NCBI RefSeq assembly: GCF_001570605.1
Contig: NZ_BBXG01000025.1
Coordinates: forward strand, 1 to 64,000
Origin: Herbidospora cretacea
Lineage (GTDB): Bacteria > Actinomycetota > Actinomycetes > Streptosporangiales > Streptosporangiaceae
Length of the DNA stretch: 64,000 nucleotides
Direction: 5' to 3'
Shown here: positions 34,440 to 45,161 of the stretch, in pieces
How the letters are laid out: each line of letters opens with the position of its first letter
Position numbering within the stretch: the stretch's first letter is position 1
Translations under genes and position numbers: made by a program
Notes under the pieces: generated by a model
The model's input: only the letters and a program-made list of their open reading frames with translations
Told to the model about the DNA's origin: nothing
Database searches by the model: none

Positions 34440-35552
34440 TCACGGTCTCCAGATCAGGACGAGGGCGCAGTCATCGTTGTGACCCGACGACATGGCGTTC
34501 ACGAGCTGGCGGGCGCTCTTGGAGAACCCGCCGGGCAGCAGCCGTTCGGCCTCGCCGAGGAGCTTGTCGAGGCCGGCGTCGATGTCGCGCCCAGGCTGCT
34601 CGATCAGCCCGTCGGTGTAGAGCATGAGCGCGTCGCCCCTGCGCAGGGTGCCCCGGTCGGGCTCGCAGGCCAGGTCGGGCACCACCCCGAGCACGACGCC
34701 CTTGGCCGCCGAGACCCGCCAGGTGCCGGTGCCGGAGTCGAACTTCACGACCGGCGGGTGGCCCGCCGAGGTGATCTCGTAGGCCCCGGTGGCCAGGTCG
34801 AGGCTCAGGTGGACGGCCGTGACGAACCCCTCGCCCTCGCGCTGGCGGCGCAGGTAGGCGTTGCACGCCCCGAGGAAGTCGCTCACCGAGCCGAGGAGGC
34901 CGCCGAACGTGCCGGAGAGGAGGAGGGCCCTCGTCCCCGCGTCGACGCCCTTGCCCGAGACGTCGACCACCGCGAGCTCGACCCGCGTCCCCTCGCGCAT
35001 GGAGACCACGAAGTCGCCGCCGAACGACGAGCCGCCGGCCTGTTTCAGCACGACCTTGCCGCCCCACGCCTTTGGGAAGGAGGGCAGCTCGCTCTGTCTC
35101 TTCAGCCGGTCGCGCAGCTCCAGCAGCATCGCGTCGCCGCGCAGGCCCTGCACGCCGAGCGTGCCGCGGGTGCGCGACATCAGCCCGGCCAGGACGACGG
35201 TGAAAGCCATGGTGAGCAGGTAGCCGGGCCCGACCTGGCGGGCGCCGTAGGTGATGCCCAGGTAGGTGACCGACGCGGCCACGGCGACCAGCAGGGTCAC
35301 CAGGCTGCGGAACCGGAGCTGGAGCCCGGCGACGAGGGTCACCAGGATGAGCAGCGAAGGAGAGAACCAACGCGTCGAGATCTGGACGCCGAGCACTCCG
35401 ATGAGCAGGCTCACGACGGCCAGGGCGATCAGCAGATGGCTATCTTTCGACGAACTCTTCCTTACGAACCGGACGATCGGCACCAGAAACGGGACCCGCA
35501 CCAAAATCGCGCGGAGCCGGGGGGGAATGAGCGGCACCGGACGGGAACTCAT
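34440..35552 (-). CDS. Membrane-anchored PP2C/SpoIIE-type phosphatase
   Basis: 370-residue protein: a basic N-terminus, several membrane helices at about 42-115 (LLIALAVVSLLIGVLGV; LLILVTLVAGLQL; LVTLLVAVAASVTYLGI; a fourth near YLLTMAFTVVLAGLM), then a SpoIIE phosphatase domain at about 160-370. Metal-binding motifs are GGDFVVSM, VVDVSGKGVDA, YTDGLIE and HNDDCALVLI. It likely dephosphorylates an anti-sigma antagonist in a general-stress partner-switching cascade. The ATG at 35552 has TACAGT nine bases upstream. Converges on the response regulator gene. Confidence 0.88.
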   Translation of the reverse strand: MSSRPVPLIPPRLRAILVRVPFLVPIVRFVRKSSSKDSHLLIALAVVSLLIGVLGVQISTRWFSPSLLILVTLVAGLQLRFRSLVTLLVAVAASVTYLGITYGARQVGPGYLLTMAFTVVLAGLMSRTRGTLGVQGLRGDAMLLELRDRLKRQSELPSFPKAWGGKVVLKQAGGSSFGGDFVVSMREGTRVELAVVDVSGKGVDAGTRALLLSGTFGGLLGSVSDFLGACNAYLRRQREGEGFVTAVHLSLDLATGAYEITSAGHPPVVKFDSGTGTWRVSAAKGVVLGVVPDLACEPDRGTLRRGDALMLYTDGLIEQPGRDIDAGLDKLLGEAERLLPGGFSKSARQLVNAMSSGHNDDCALVLIWRP

Positions 35553-35668
35553 GATGTCCCGACTGTATCGGTCGGCTTCGTGGTGAGGCGCTGTCTTGAC
35601 CAACACCTTGATCATTTAGGACGTATATTGGGTGGCCGTCCCTCTTTGCCCGGCCCTACGGTGGTGCC

Positions 35669-36892
35669 GTGAATCACCCCGTTCGCCCCATCGCGGATTC
35701 CGAGTTCCCCGCCGCGTGCGACCTGCTCGACGAGGCCTTCGTCTCCTCCTGGGCCCCCGGCCAGGTGCAGAGGTTCCGGGCGGTCAGCGAGCTCGACCGT
35801 TCCCTCGCCGCCTTCGACGGCGACCGGATGATCGGCTTCACCCAGGTCATGAGCTTCGACATGACGGTGCCCGGCGGCGTGCTCCCGGTGGCGGGCGTGA
35901 CCTCCGTGGGCGTGCTGGCCTCCCACCGGCGTCGGGGGGTGCTGAACTTCCTGATGCGCAGGCAGCTCGCCGACGTGCGTGACCGGGGTGAGGTCGTCGC
36001 GGCGCTCTACGCCTCCGAGGCCGCCATCTACGGCCGCTACGGCTACGGCCGCGCGGTCGACAACGTCTTCTACACGATCCCCAAGCACTCCAGCGCCTTC
36101 CGCGCCGACGCCCCCGCCGACCCGGCGCTGCGGCTGCGGGTGGAGCCGCCCGAGAGGGTCCGCGCGGAGTTCGTGAAGCTCTTCGACCGGGTCCGGACCT
36201 CCCGGCCGGGTCTCTACACGCGCACCGAGGCCCGCTGGAACGCGGTGCTGGCCGACGACGACAACGCCCGCGGCGGGTCGGGCCGGCTGCGCTGCGTGCT
36301 GGCCGAGGACGACCACGGCGTGCGCGGCTACGCCCTGTTCCGGGTGCGGCGCGCCACGACCGACCACGACGTGCCCGACGGCGTGGTGGAGCTGCAGGAG
36401 CTGTTCGCCCTCGACCCGGCCGCCTACGCGATGGTCTGGCGGAGCGTGCTCGACCGCGACCTGTGCTCGCGGGTGTTCGCGGCCAACCGGCCCATGGACG
36501 ACCCGATCATGCACCTGCTGGCCGAGCCCCGCCACCTGACCGCGGGCACCCTCGACGAGCTGTGGATCCGCCTGGTCGACGTGCCCGCCGCCCTCACCCA
36601 GCGCGTCTACAGCGCACCGGTCGACCTGGTGATCGAGGTCGACGACGACGTGTGCCCGTGGAACGCCGGGCGCTGGCGGCTGTCGACGGCCAAGGCGACC
36701 TGTGAGCGGACCGAGGACACGCCCGATCTCAGCCTGGACGTGCGGATCCTGGGCGCCGGATATCTCGGGGGGCGGTCGCTGGAGTCCTACCGGATGGCGG
36801 GTCAGATCGCCGAGCACCGCGAAGGCGCGGTGCGGGAGCTGTCGGCGGCCATGTCGTGGAGCCCGCTGCCCTGGGGCGGGCTCGTCTTCTGA
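35669..36892 (+). CDS. GNAT N-acetyltransferase, Eis-like
   Basis: 407 residues in the three-part Eis architecture: GNAT domain 1-140 with the acetyl-CoA loop VGVLASHRRRGVLNFLM, a second degenerate GNAT domain to about 290, and a C-terminal sterol-carrier-like domain ending in WGGLVF, whose free carboxylate is catalytic in Eis. ASEAAIYGRYGYG is the family hallmark. Eis enzymes acetylate aminoglycosides and peptides at multiple amines; the substrate here is not known. The GTG at 35669 has TACGGT six bases upstream, consistent with a leaderless mRNA. Confidence 0.9.
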   Translation: MNHPVRPIADSEFPAACDLLDEAFVSSWAPGQVQRFRAVSELDRSLAAFDGDRMIGFTQVMSFDMTVPGGVLPVAGVTSVGVLASHRRRGVLNFLMRRQLADVRDRGEVVAALYASEAAIYGRYGYGRAVDNVFYTIPKHSSAFRADAPADPALRLRVEPPERVRAEFVKLFDRVRTSRPGLYTRTEARWNAVLADDDNARGGSGRLRCVLAEDDHGVRGYALFRVRRATTDHDVPDGVVELQELFALDPAAYAMVWRSVLDRDLCSRVFAANRPMDDPIMHLLAEPRHLTAGTLDELWIRLVDVPAALTQRVYSAPVDLVIEVDDDVCPWNAGRWRLSTAKATCERTEDTPDLSLDVRILGAGYLGGRSLESYRMAGQIAEHREGAVRELSAAMSWSPLPWGGLVF

Positions 36893-36906
36893 CCTACGCT
36901 GCTGTC

Positions 36907-37053
36907 ATGGCCCTCACGAGTCTGACGATCACGGCGATCACCGCCATGCGCGCCCGCGACGTGTCCCGTCCGTCGAAGGAACAGCAGGAGGCCGCCGACC
37001 GGCGGCCCCTGCGTGACGAGATGCCCCGTAAGGAGACCCGCAAGAAGCCTTAG
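36907..37053 (+). CDS. Small basic hypothetical protein
   Basis: 48-residue reading frame starting ATG at 36907, with TACGCT (36895-36900) exactly six bases upstream, the same leaderless spacing as several proven-type genes in the window. The product begins MALTSLTITAITAMRARDV and ends with a strongly charged tail rich in Arg, Lys and Glu (KETRKKP). No membrane segment or known motif. It overlaps the rpiB stop by 4 bp tail-to-tail. Expression is inferred only from the promoter spacing. Confidence 0.5.
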   Translation: MALTSLTITAITAMRARDVSRPSKEQQEAADRRPLRDEMPRKETRKKP

Positions 37054-37517
37054 GGCAGCGGGGGCAGCTCGCCGCTGCGCTCGTAGTCGCTCAGCATGTC
37101 GATGCGCCGGGTGTGGCGCTCGGCCCCCGAGTAGGGCGTGGCGAGGAACAGCTCGACGAAACGGGTGGCGTCGGCCTCGGAGTGCATCCGGGCGCCGATG
37201 CTGATCACGTTGGCGTCGTTGTGCTGCCGTCCGAGCGTGGCGGTCTCCTCGCTCCACGCCAGCGCGGCGCGCACGCCCTTGACCTTGTTGGCGGCGATGG
37301 CCTCGCCGTTGCCCGAACCGCCGATCACGACGCCGAACGAGCCCGGCTCGGCGACCACTCCGGCGGCCGCGCGGAGCACGAAGGGCGGATAGTCGTCTTC
37401 GGCGTCGAAGACGAAGGGGCCGCAGTCGACCACGTCGTGGCCGTTGTCTTTGAGCCAGCCGACCAGGTGGTTCTTCAGGTCGTAGCCGGCGTGGTCCGAA
37501 CCGATGTAGACGCGCAT
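37050..37517 (-). CDS. rpiB: Ribose-5-phosphate isomerase B
   Basis: 155-residue RpiB/LacAB-type sugar-phosphate isomerase interconverting ribose-5-phosphate and ribulose-5-phosphate. N-terminal IGSDHAGYDLK gives the active-site Asp-His, and GVVIGGSGNGEAIAANK carries the Glu used as base in the actinobacterial form (Cys is used in enterobacteria). The later QHNDANVISIGAR and ERHTRRIDMLSDYE complete the family pattern. The position beside pepN and the DsbA gene matches the M. tuberculosis Rv2465c order. It shares a symmetrical promoter with def. Confidence 0.95.
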   Translation of the reverse strand: MRVYIGSDHAGYDLKNHLVGWLKDNGHDVVDCGPFVFDAEDDYPPFVLRAAAGVVAEPGSFGVVIGGSGNGEAIAANKVKGVRAALAWSEETATLGRQHNDANVISIGARMHSEADATRFVELFLATPYSGAERHTRRIDMLSDYERSGELPPLP

Positions 37518-37535
37518 ACGGAGAGCTTCTCAGGT

Positions 37536-37550
37536 CCGTTAGAGTAACGG
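37536..37550. promoter_or_regulatory. Bidirectional promoter with overlapping -10 boxes
   Basis: The palindrome CCGTTAgagTAACGG contains TAGAGT on the plus strand (37540-37545, towards def) and TACTCT on the minus strand (37546-37541, towards rpiB). The two -10 elements share five base pairs, so only one direction could be occupied at a time. Confidence 0.55.
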
Positions 37551-37584
37551 CCAATTACCCCCGTCAACCCTTACGGAGCGCCCC

Positions 37585-38073
37585 ATGCGCGAGATCCGGT
37601 ACGTCGGAGATCCGGTGCTGCGCACCCCGGCCGAGCCGGTGTCCGACTTCGACAAGGACCTGCGCCGCCTGATCGACGAGATGTTCGCGACGATGTACCT
37701 GGCCGACGGCGTCGGTCTCGCGGGCCCCCAGATCGGCGTGCCGAGACGCCTTTTCGTGTACGACATCAGCAACCGCAAGGGCGCCCTGGTCAACCCCGAG
37801 CTCGTCATCGACGACGACGCCGAGATCCTCGAGGAAGAGGGGTGTCTGTCCGTCCCGAGCAAGGAGACGGGCAAGCCTCTCTACTCCCCCACCCCGCGCG
37901 CGTCGGGCGTCACCGTCCGGGGCTTCGACCGGCTCGGCCGCCCGCAGGAGATCAAGGCGCGCGGCATGCTGGCCCGCTGCTTCCAGCACGAGTTCGACCA
38001 CCTCAACGGCACTCTCTACGTCGACCACCTGCCGAAGGACGCCGCCCGCCGGATCATGCTCCAGGCCCCCTAG
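37585..38073 (+). CDS. def: Peptide deformylase
   Basis: 162-residue metalloenzyme removing the N-formyl group from nascent proteins. All three motifs are present: GVGLAGPQIG at 42-51, EGCLSVP at 85-91 with the metal-ligand Cys, and HEFDH at 135-139. The ATG at 37585 follows ACGGAGCG. It overlaps the dehydrogenase gene by 4 bp tail-to-tail. A single-gene unit divergent from rpiB. Confidence 0.96.
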   Translation: MREIRYVGDPVLRTPAEPVSDFDKDLRRLIDEMFATMYLADGVGLAGPQIGVPRRLFVYDISNRKGALVNPELVIDDDAEILEEEGCLSVPSKETGKPLYSPTPRASGVTVRGFDRLGRPQEIKARGMLARCFQHEFDHLNGTLYVDHLPKDAARRIMLQAP

Positions 38074-39275
38074 GGAACCTCCCAGCGGCTGGGCTCGGGC
38101 CGCTCCAGGCGGTAGGTCGCGTCCAGCACCGGCTGCTCCGGCCTCAGCCACCCGAGGTCGCCGCCCAGCGTGTGCACGATCACGAGGTCCCACGGTTCCG
38201 ACCGGGGATCGGGCGCGCGCTTGAGGAGCTCTCCCCCGACCGGGAGCTCGACCACCAGCGGATCGGTGAACTCCACCCGCGCGCCCTGCCGCCGCAGCTC
38301 GGCGATGATCGGCGTCGCCGGCGTCTCCCGCGCGTCGGCCACCCCCGGCTTGTACGACACCCCCGCTATCAGCACGTTGGCGTCCCGGATGTCCCGCCCG
38401 GACGACGCCAGCATCTCCAGCGCCCGCCCCACCACCGCCTGCGGCCGGGCCGCGATGGCCCCCATCGCGGCGGTCAGCACCGTCGGCGCCGCCCGGCGCA
38501 GCCGCCACAGCAGGTAGTAGGGGTCGGAGGGCACGCACTGCCCGCCGACGCCGGGCCCCGGGTCGAACCGCATGAACCCGAACGGCTTGGTGGCCGCCGC
38601 CTCGATCACCTCGACCGGGTCCACCCCGACCTCGCGGGCGATGTCGGCGAACTCGTTGGCCAGCGCGATGTTGACCGCGCGGAAGGAGTTCTCCAGCAGC
38701 TTGCACAGCTCGGCCGCCTCCGGCGAGCTGACCCGGTGGACCTGCGGCGCGACCCGCTTGAGCAGTTCCTCGGCACGGTCGCCGGCCGTGGCCGAGGCGG
38801 GCCCGAGGACCCTCGGCACGTGTTCGAGCGGCCGCCCGCCCGGCCCCGGGTCGACCCGTTCGGGGCTGAACACCACGTCGACGTCCCTGAGGTGGTCGAT
38901 CAGCAGGTCGCGGGTGGAGCCGACGTAGGTCGTCGAGGTGAGGATCACCAGCTGCCCCGGCACGGCGTGCGCGACGACCGTCCCGCAGGCCGCTCTGAGG
39001 GCGTTGAGATCGGGGACGTGGTGCTCGTCCACCGGCGTCGGGACGCAGATCACCACGGCGTCGGCGGCGGAGATCGCGGCCGGGTCGGTGGTGGTCTCCA
39101 GGCGGTGGCGGCGCAGCCGGGCGCGGTCGCGGGGCGACAGGTCGGCCTCGCCCTCGCGGATGGCGGCGAGCCGGGCGGCGCTGACGTCGTAGCCGGTCAC
39201 CCGGCAGCCCGCTTCGAGGAAGGCCAGCGCGGTGGGCAGTCCGACGTAGCCCAGTCCCACGATCAAGACGTACAT
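38070..39275 (-). CDS. Nucleotide-sugar dehydrogenase, WecC/UDP-ManNAc-dehydrogenase-like
   Basis: 401-residue UDP-glucose/GDP-mannose dehydrogenase family protein distinct from the one in the exopolysaccharide operon. The Rossmann motif is GLGYVG at 7-12. STTYVGSTRDLL, FSPERVDPG and the active-site segment VGGQCVPSDPYYL resemble the WecC/TviB class (VGGHCxPxDPYYL), but the usual His is Gln and the following residue is Ser. It would make a UDP-N-acetylhexosaminuronate or related donor. The ATG at 39275 is preferred. It lies 37 bp beyond the aldehyde dehydrogenase gene and may be co-transcribed with it. Confidence 0.88.
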   Translation of the reverse strand: MYVLIVGLGYVGLPTALAFLEAGCRVTGYDVSAARLAAIREGEADLSPRDRARLRRHRLETTTDPAAISAADAVVICVPTPVDEHHVPDLNALRAACGTVVAHAVPGQLVILTSTTYVGSTRDLLIDHLRDVDVVFSPERVDPGPGGRPLEHVPRVLGPASATAGDRAEELLKRVAPQVHRVSSPEAAELCKLLENSFRAVNIALANEFADIAREVGVDPVEVIEAAATKPFGFMRFDPGPGVGGQCVPSDPYYLLWRLRRAAPTVLTAAMGAIAARPQAVVGRALEMLASSGRDIRDANVLIAGVSYKPGVADARETPATPIIAELRRQGARVEFTDPLVVELPVGGELLKRAPDPRSEPWDLVIVHTLGGDLGWLRPEQPVLDATYRLERPEPSRWEVP

Positions 39276-39312
39276 GACTTTGTGTATCCGGGCCCGGGTC
39301 AAGCCGGAAAGC

Positions 39313-40716
39313 TCACATCTGCAAAGACTTGACCTCAAGGAACTCGTCGAACCCGGCCTCGCCCAGCTCCCGGCCGACCCCCGACTGCCCGTAGCCGCCG
39401 AAGGGCGCCAGGGGGTTGAACCTGCCGCCGTTGATCGCGACCTGGCCGGTGCGCAGGCGGCGGGCCACGCCGACGGCCTGCTCCTCGTCCGCGGCCCAGA
39501 CGGCCCCCGCGAGGCCGTAGGGGGTGCCGTTGGCGATCGAGACGGCCTCGTCGACGGTGCCGAAGGGGACGATCGACAGCACCGGGCCGAAGATCTCCTC
39601 CTGCTCGATCGTCATGCCCGGCGCGACCCCGGCGAAGACGGCGGGTTCGACGTAGTAGCCGCGCTCGTGAGGGGACTCGTCGCTCCCGGCGACCAGCCGG
39701 GCGCCCTCCTCCTGGCCGACGTTGAGGTAGCGGACCACCCGGTCGCGCTGGACCCGCGACACCAGGGGGCCGATGCGGGTGTCGTCGGCGAACGGATCGC
39801 CCACCACGTATTTGCGGGAGAACGCGACGGCCATCTGGACGGCCTCGTCGTAGTGGTCCCACTGGACGAGCATCCGCGACCAGGCCGAGCAGGTCTGGCC
39901 CGAGTTGCTGTAGGCGTTGGCGACCCCGGCCTTGACCGCGGTCTCCAGGTCGGCGCCGGGCAGGATCACGTTGGCCGACTTGCCGCCGAGCTCCAGCGCG
40001 ACCCGCTTCACCGTGTCGCCCGCCAGCACCGCGACCCGGCGGCCGGCGGCGGTCGAGCCGGTGAAGGAGACCATGTCGACGTCGGGGTGGGCGGCCAGGG
40101 TCTCGCCGACGGTCCGGCCTGGACCGCTGACCAGGTTGAAGACGCCCGGCGGCAGCCCGGCCTCCGCCAGCACCTCGGCCAGCGCGTAGGCCGCCAGCGG
40201 GGCCACCTCGCTGGGCTTCAGCACGACCGTGCAGCCGGCCGACAGCGCGGCGCCGACCTTGCAGATCGCCTGGTGGAGGGGGTAGTTCCAGGGGGTGATG
40301 GCGGCGACCACGCCCACCGGCTCCCGGACCACCAGGGAGTTGCCGACGCGGGTGGTCTCGGCCTGCCGCCCGGCCATGCCGGCGAAGGACCTGAGCACTC
40401 CGGCGGGCATCTGCGTCTGGGTGCGCAGCGCGAAGCCCAGGGGCGCGCCCATGTCGGTCGCGATGATCTCCGCGATCGTCCGGGCGCGGGCCTCGATCAG
40501 CTCGGCCGCCCGTAAGAGCAGCGCGCCGCGCTCCTCCGGGGGCGTGGCCGCCCACCGGGGGAACGCGCGCCGGGCGGCGGTGACCGCCTCGGCCACGTCG
40601 TCGGCGGATCCGGCGGGGACCCGGTCGACGACCTCCTCGGTCGCCGGGTTGACGACGTCGACACCCTCGCCGGACGACGAGGGCGTCCACGCACCGTTCA
40701 CGAAGAGCTGACGCAT
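39313..40716 (-). CDS. Aldehyde dehydrogenase family protein
   Basis: 467-residue NAD(P)-dependent aldehyde dehydrogenase. PWNYPLHQ and VLKPSEVAP belong to the cofactor site, FTGSTAAGR is the Rossmann loop, LELGGKSANV holds the general-base Glu, and NSGQTCSAWSR holds the catalytic Cys. GPVLSIVPF and PFGGYGQSGVGRELG are usual C-terminal motifs. Substrate unknown. The ATG at 40716 follows AAGGATGGGG; another ATG nine bases earlier is too close to a ribosome site. Confidence 0.92.
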   Translation of the reverse strand: MRQLFVNGAWTPSSSGEGVDVVNPATEEVVDRVPAGSADDVAEAVTAARRAFPRWAATPPEERGALLLRAAELIEARARTIAEIIATDMGAPLGFALRTQTQMPAGVLRSFAGMAGRQAETTRVGNSLVVREPVGVVAAITPWNYPLHQAICKVGAALSAGCTVVLKPSEVAPLAAYALAEVLAEAGLPPGVFNLVSGPGRTVGETLAAHPDVDMVSFTGSTAAGRRVAVLAGDTVKRVALELGGKSANVILPGADLETAVKAGVANAYSNSGQTCSAWSRMLVQWDHYDEAVQMAVAFSRKYVVGDPFADDTRIGPLVSRVQRDRVVRYLNVGQEEGARLVAGSDESPHERGYYVEPAVFAGVAPGMTIEQEEIFGPVLSIVPFGTVDEAVSIANGTPYGLAGAVWAADEEQAVGVARRLRTGQVAINGGRFNPLAPFGGYGQSGVGRELGEAGFDEFLEVKSLQM

Positions 40717-40762
40717 AAGCCCCATCCTTGCGTGAGCGTTGTCATATGGCGAGTTCCACCTG

Positions 40763-41383
40763 TCAATCGAAGATGGGGTCCCTGGTGCGGGTGCGCTTGA
40801 GCTCGAAGAACCCGTCGGTGGACGCGACCAGGACCACTCCGTCCCAGAGACGTCCGGCGGCCTCGCCCTTCGGGGCGGGGCTGATGACCGGGCCGAAGAA
40901 GGCGTTGCCCTCGACCGAGATCACCGGGGTGCCGACGTCCATGCCGACCTGGTCCATGCCCGCGTGGTGGGAGCGGCGGATGTCCTCGTCGTACTCGGTG
41001 GAGTCCATCTCGTTCACCAGCGCGGGGTCGAGCCCGGCGGCCTCCAGCGCCTCGGTCACGGTCTGCGCGACCCGGTCGAGGCGCTTGCTGCCCTTGCCCG
41101 GGTGAAGACGGGTGCCCAGCTGGGTGTAGAGCTCGCCGATCACCTCGTCGCCGTACTTGCGCTGGGCGGCGGCGACGACCCGGACGGGGCCGATGGCTTT
41201 GCTCAGAAGCGCCTGATATGACTCCGACACGTCACGCCCCTCATTCAGCATGGTGAGGCTCATCAGGTGCCAGCGCACGTCGACGGGACGGACTTTCTGC
41301 ACTTCGAGCATCCACCTTGACGTCATCCAAGCCCAAGGACAGAAGGGGTCGAACCAGAAATCCGCGATCTTGCGTTCGGACAT
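40763..41383 (-). CDS. DsbA-family protein, mycothiol-dependent nitroreductase (Rv2466c-like)
   Basis: 206-residue thioredoxin-fold cytoplasmic protein with the active-site CPWA (residues 15-18) in FWFDPFCPWAWMTSRWML, a single-Cys variant like Rv2466c. The family uses mycothiol and can activate nitro-drugs in mycobacteria. GTPVISVEGNAFFGPVISP is the cis-Pro region. The ATG at 41383 follows GGGAGAG. It is divergent from pepN exactly as Rv2466c is from Rv2467, which supports the assignment. Confidence 0.92.
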   Translation of the reverse strand: MSERKIADFWFDPFCPWAWMTSRWMLEVQKVRPVDVRWHLMSLTMLNEGRDVSESYQALLSKAIGPVRVVAAAQRKYGDEVIGELYTQLGTRLHPGKGSKRLDRVAQTVTEALEAAGLDPALVNEMDSTEYDEDIRRSHHAGMDQVGMDVGTPVISVEGNAFFGPVISPAPKGEAAGRLWDGVVLVASTDGFFELKRTRTRDPIFD

Positions 41384-41550
41384 TTGCTCACTCTCCCGAC
41401 AGGAATGTGGTTCCATCGATCGACAACTGGAGTCAGGGATCTACCTATTCCAGGTAGGGAAACATTTGAGTGCGGCTTTGTCCGGGCGGCGTGGCAGGAT
41501 GCGGTCATCCCGGTCGCGACGGCGCGGCGGGCCGTCTGTGAGGAGCGGAT

Positions 41551-44118
<2,568 letters not shown>

Positions 44119-44135
44119 ACGGTCACGTAGGTTCA

Positions 44136-44165
44136 GGGGAGGCCGGGCCCGCACCCGGCCTCCCC
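44136..44165 (+). terminator. Terminator of pepN
   Basis: Perfect 12-bp stem GGGGAGGCCGGG / CCCGGCCTCCCC with loop CCCGCA, 18 bp after the pepN stop. No T-run, typical for this genome. Confidence 0.82.
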
Positions 44166-44189
44166 CGTACCCCGTGAGAAAGTGAATGG

Positions 44190-45158
44190 ATGGAGTCGGC
44201 CCACGACCTGCTCATCGCGCTGGCCCGCCGTTATTCCTTCGGCGACGTCGGCGCCCTGTCCGGTTCCGTGCTGCCCGATGCGGCACGCGCGACTCTGGTC
44301 GCGGCCGTCTGCGAGTTCGGCCAGCGTCTGCTGACGCTCGACGCCGAGGACTTCGCGAGCGAGCTCGACGCCCCGGTGATCCCCGCCGATCTCCGCCGCC
44401 GGGCGCGCGCCTGCCACATGCCGCAGACCCCCAAGGAGCGTCCCCGCGGCGCCCTCGACTCGCTGCGCCCCGCCTACTCGCTGCTCCTTGAGGTGATCAA
44501 GGTGCGGTGGGACCAGCGGGAGCTCAGCGCGATGATGGCCGCGGTGCACATCACGTCCGAATACCTGCCGCTGCTCGCCTTCGAAGAGGCGCTGGGCCAC
44601 TCGGGCGACCCGGCCCGCTGGCCGGAGGGCCTCCAGGCGCCCGGCAGCCGTTTCGGCGTCATCGGCGAGAAGGAGTGCGACCACACCCGCTCCGAACAGT
44701 CGGCCACCCAGCGATCGCTCCGCGTGGCGTCGGAGCCGGCCGAGGGCTGGCGAGCCTACTTCGACCGCCAGCACAGCCAGGTCGCCGGAGCCATGGCCGT
44801 CTGCGTCGCCAAGTGCCGCACTCCCTGTACGGCCATGGACTGGGTCCCCGACAAGGAGACCCTGTCCACCCGCTGCCGCACCGCGCTCGCCTTCGCCGAC
44901 ACCCCGCTCGTCCGGCTGCGCCACGCCGCCCCGGTGGGTCACGGCTTCGGCGTCCCCTCACCCGAGGAGGTGCTGGAGGCCTGGCGGCGGAGCAGGGCCG
45001 TGCTGAACAAGAACGGCGTCGGCAACCAGGTGACCGTCGACGACGGCTTCCCCCTGGAGGGCCTGCCGAGCCTGGTCTCGGCCATCGCGGGCACCGACGT
45101 GCGGCCCGCGGGGCTGCTGGCCGACGTGTCGGAACACGTCGTCTCCCTGCTCAGGTAG
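44190..45158 (+). CDS. Hypothetical protein
   Basis: 322-residue soluble protein I do not recognise. The N-terminal half is helical and Ala/Leu/Arg-rich (RATLVAAVCEFGQRLLTL, SALMMAAVH-like AMMAAVHITSEYLPLLAFEE). The centre holds a Cys-rich patch with four Cys within 15 residues (VCVAKCRTPC) before a WVPDKET segment. A WRR-rich segment (LEAWRRSRAVLNKNG) follows. No signal peptide or membrane helix. The ATG at 44190 follows GTGAGAAAGTG. It is flanked by pepN and the amidase and is probably a single transcription unit. Confidence 0.7.
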   Translation: MESAHDLLIALARRYSFGDVGALSGSVLPDAARATLVAAVCEFGQRLLTLDAEDFASELDAPVIPADLRRRARACHMPQTPKERPRGALDSLRPAYSLLLEVIKVRWDQRELSAMMAAVHITSEYLPLLAFEEALGHSGDPARWPEGLQAPGSRFGVIGEKECDHTRSEQSATQRSLRVASEPAEGWRAYFDRQHSQVAGAMAVCVAKCRTPCTAMDWVPDKETLSTRCRTALAFADTPLVRLRHAAPVGHGFGVPSPEEVLEAWRRSRAVLNKNGVGNQVTVDDGFPLEGLPSLVSAIAGTDVRPAGLLADVSEHVVSLLR

Positions 45159-45161
45159 GGG

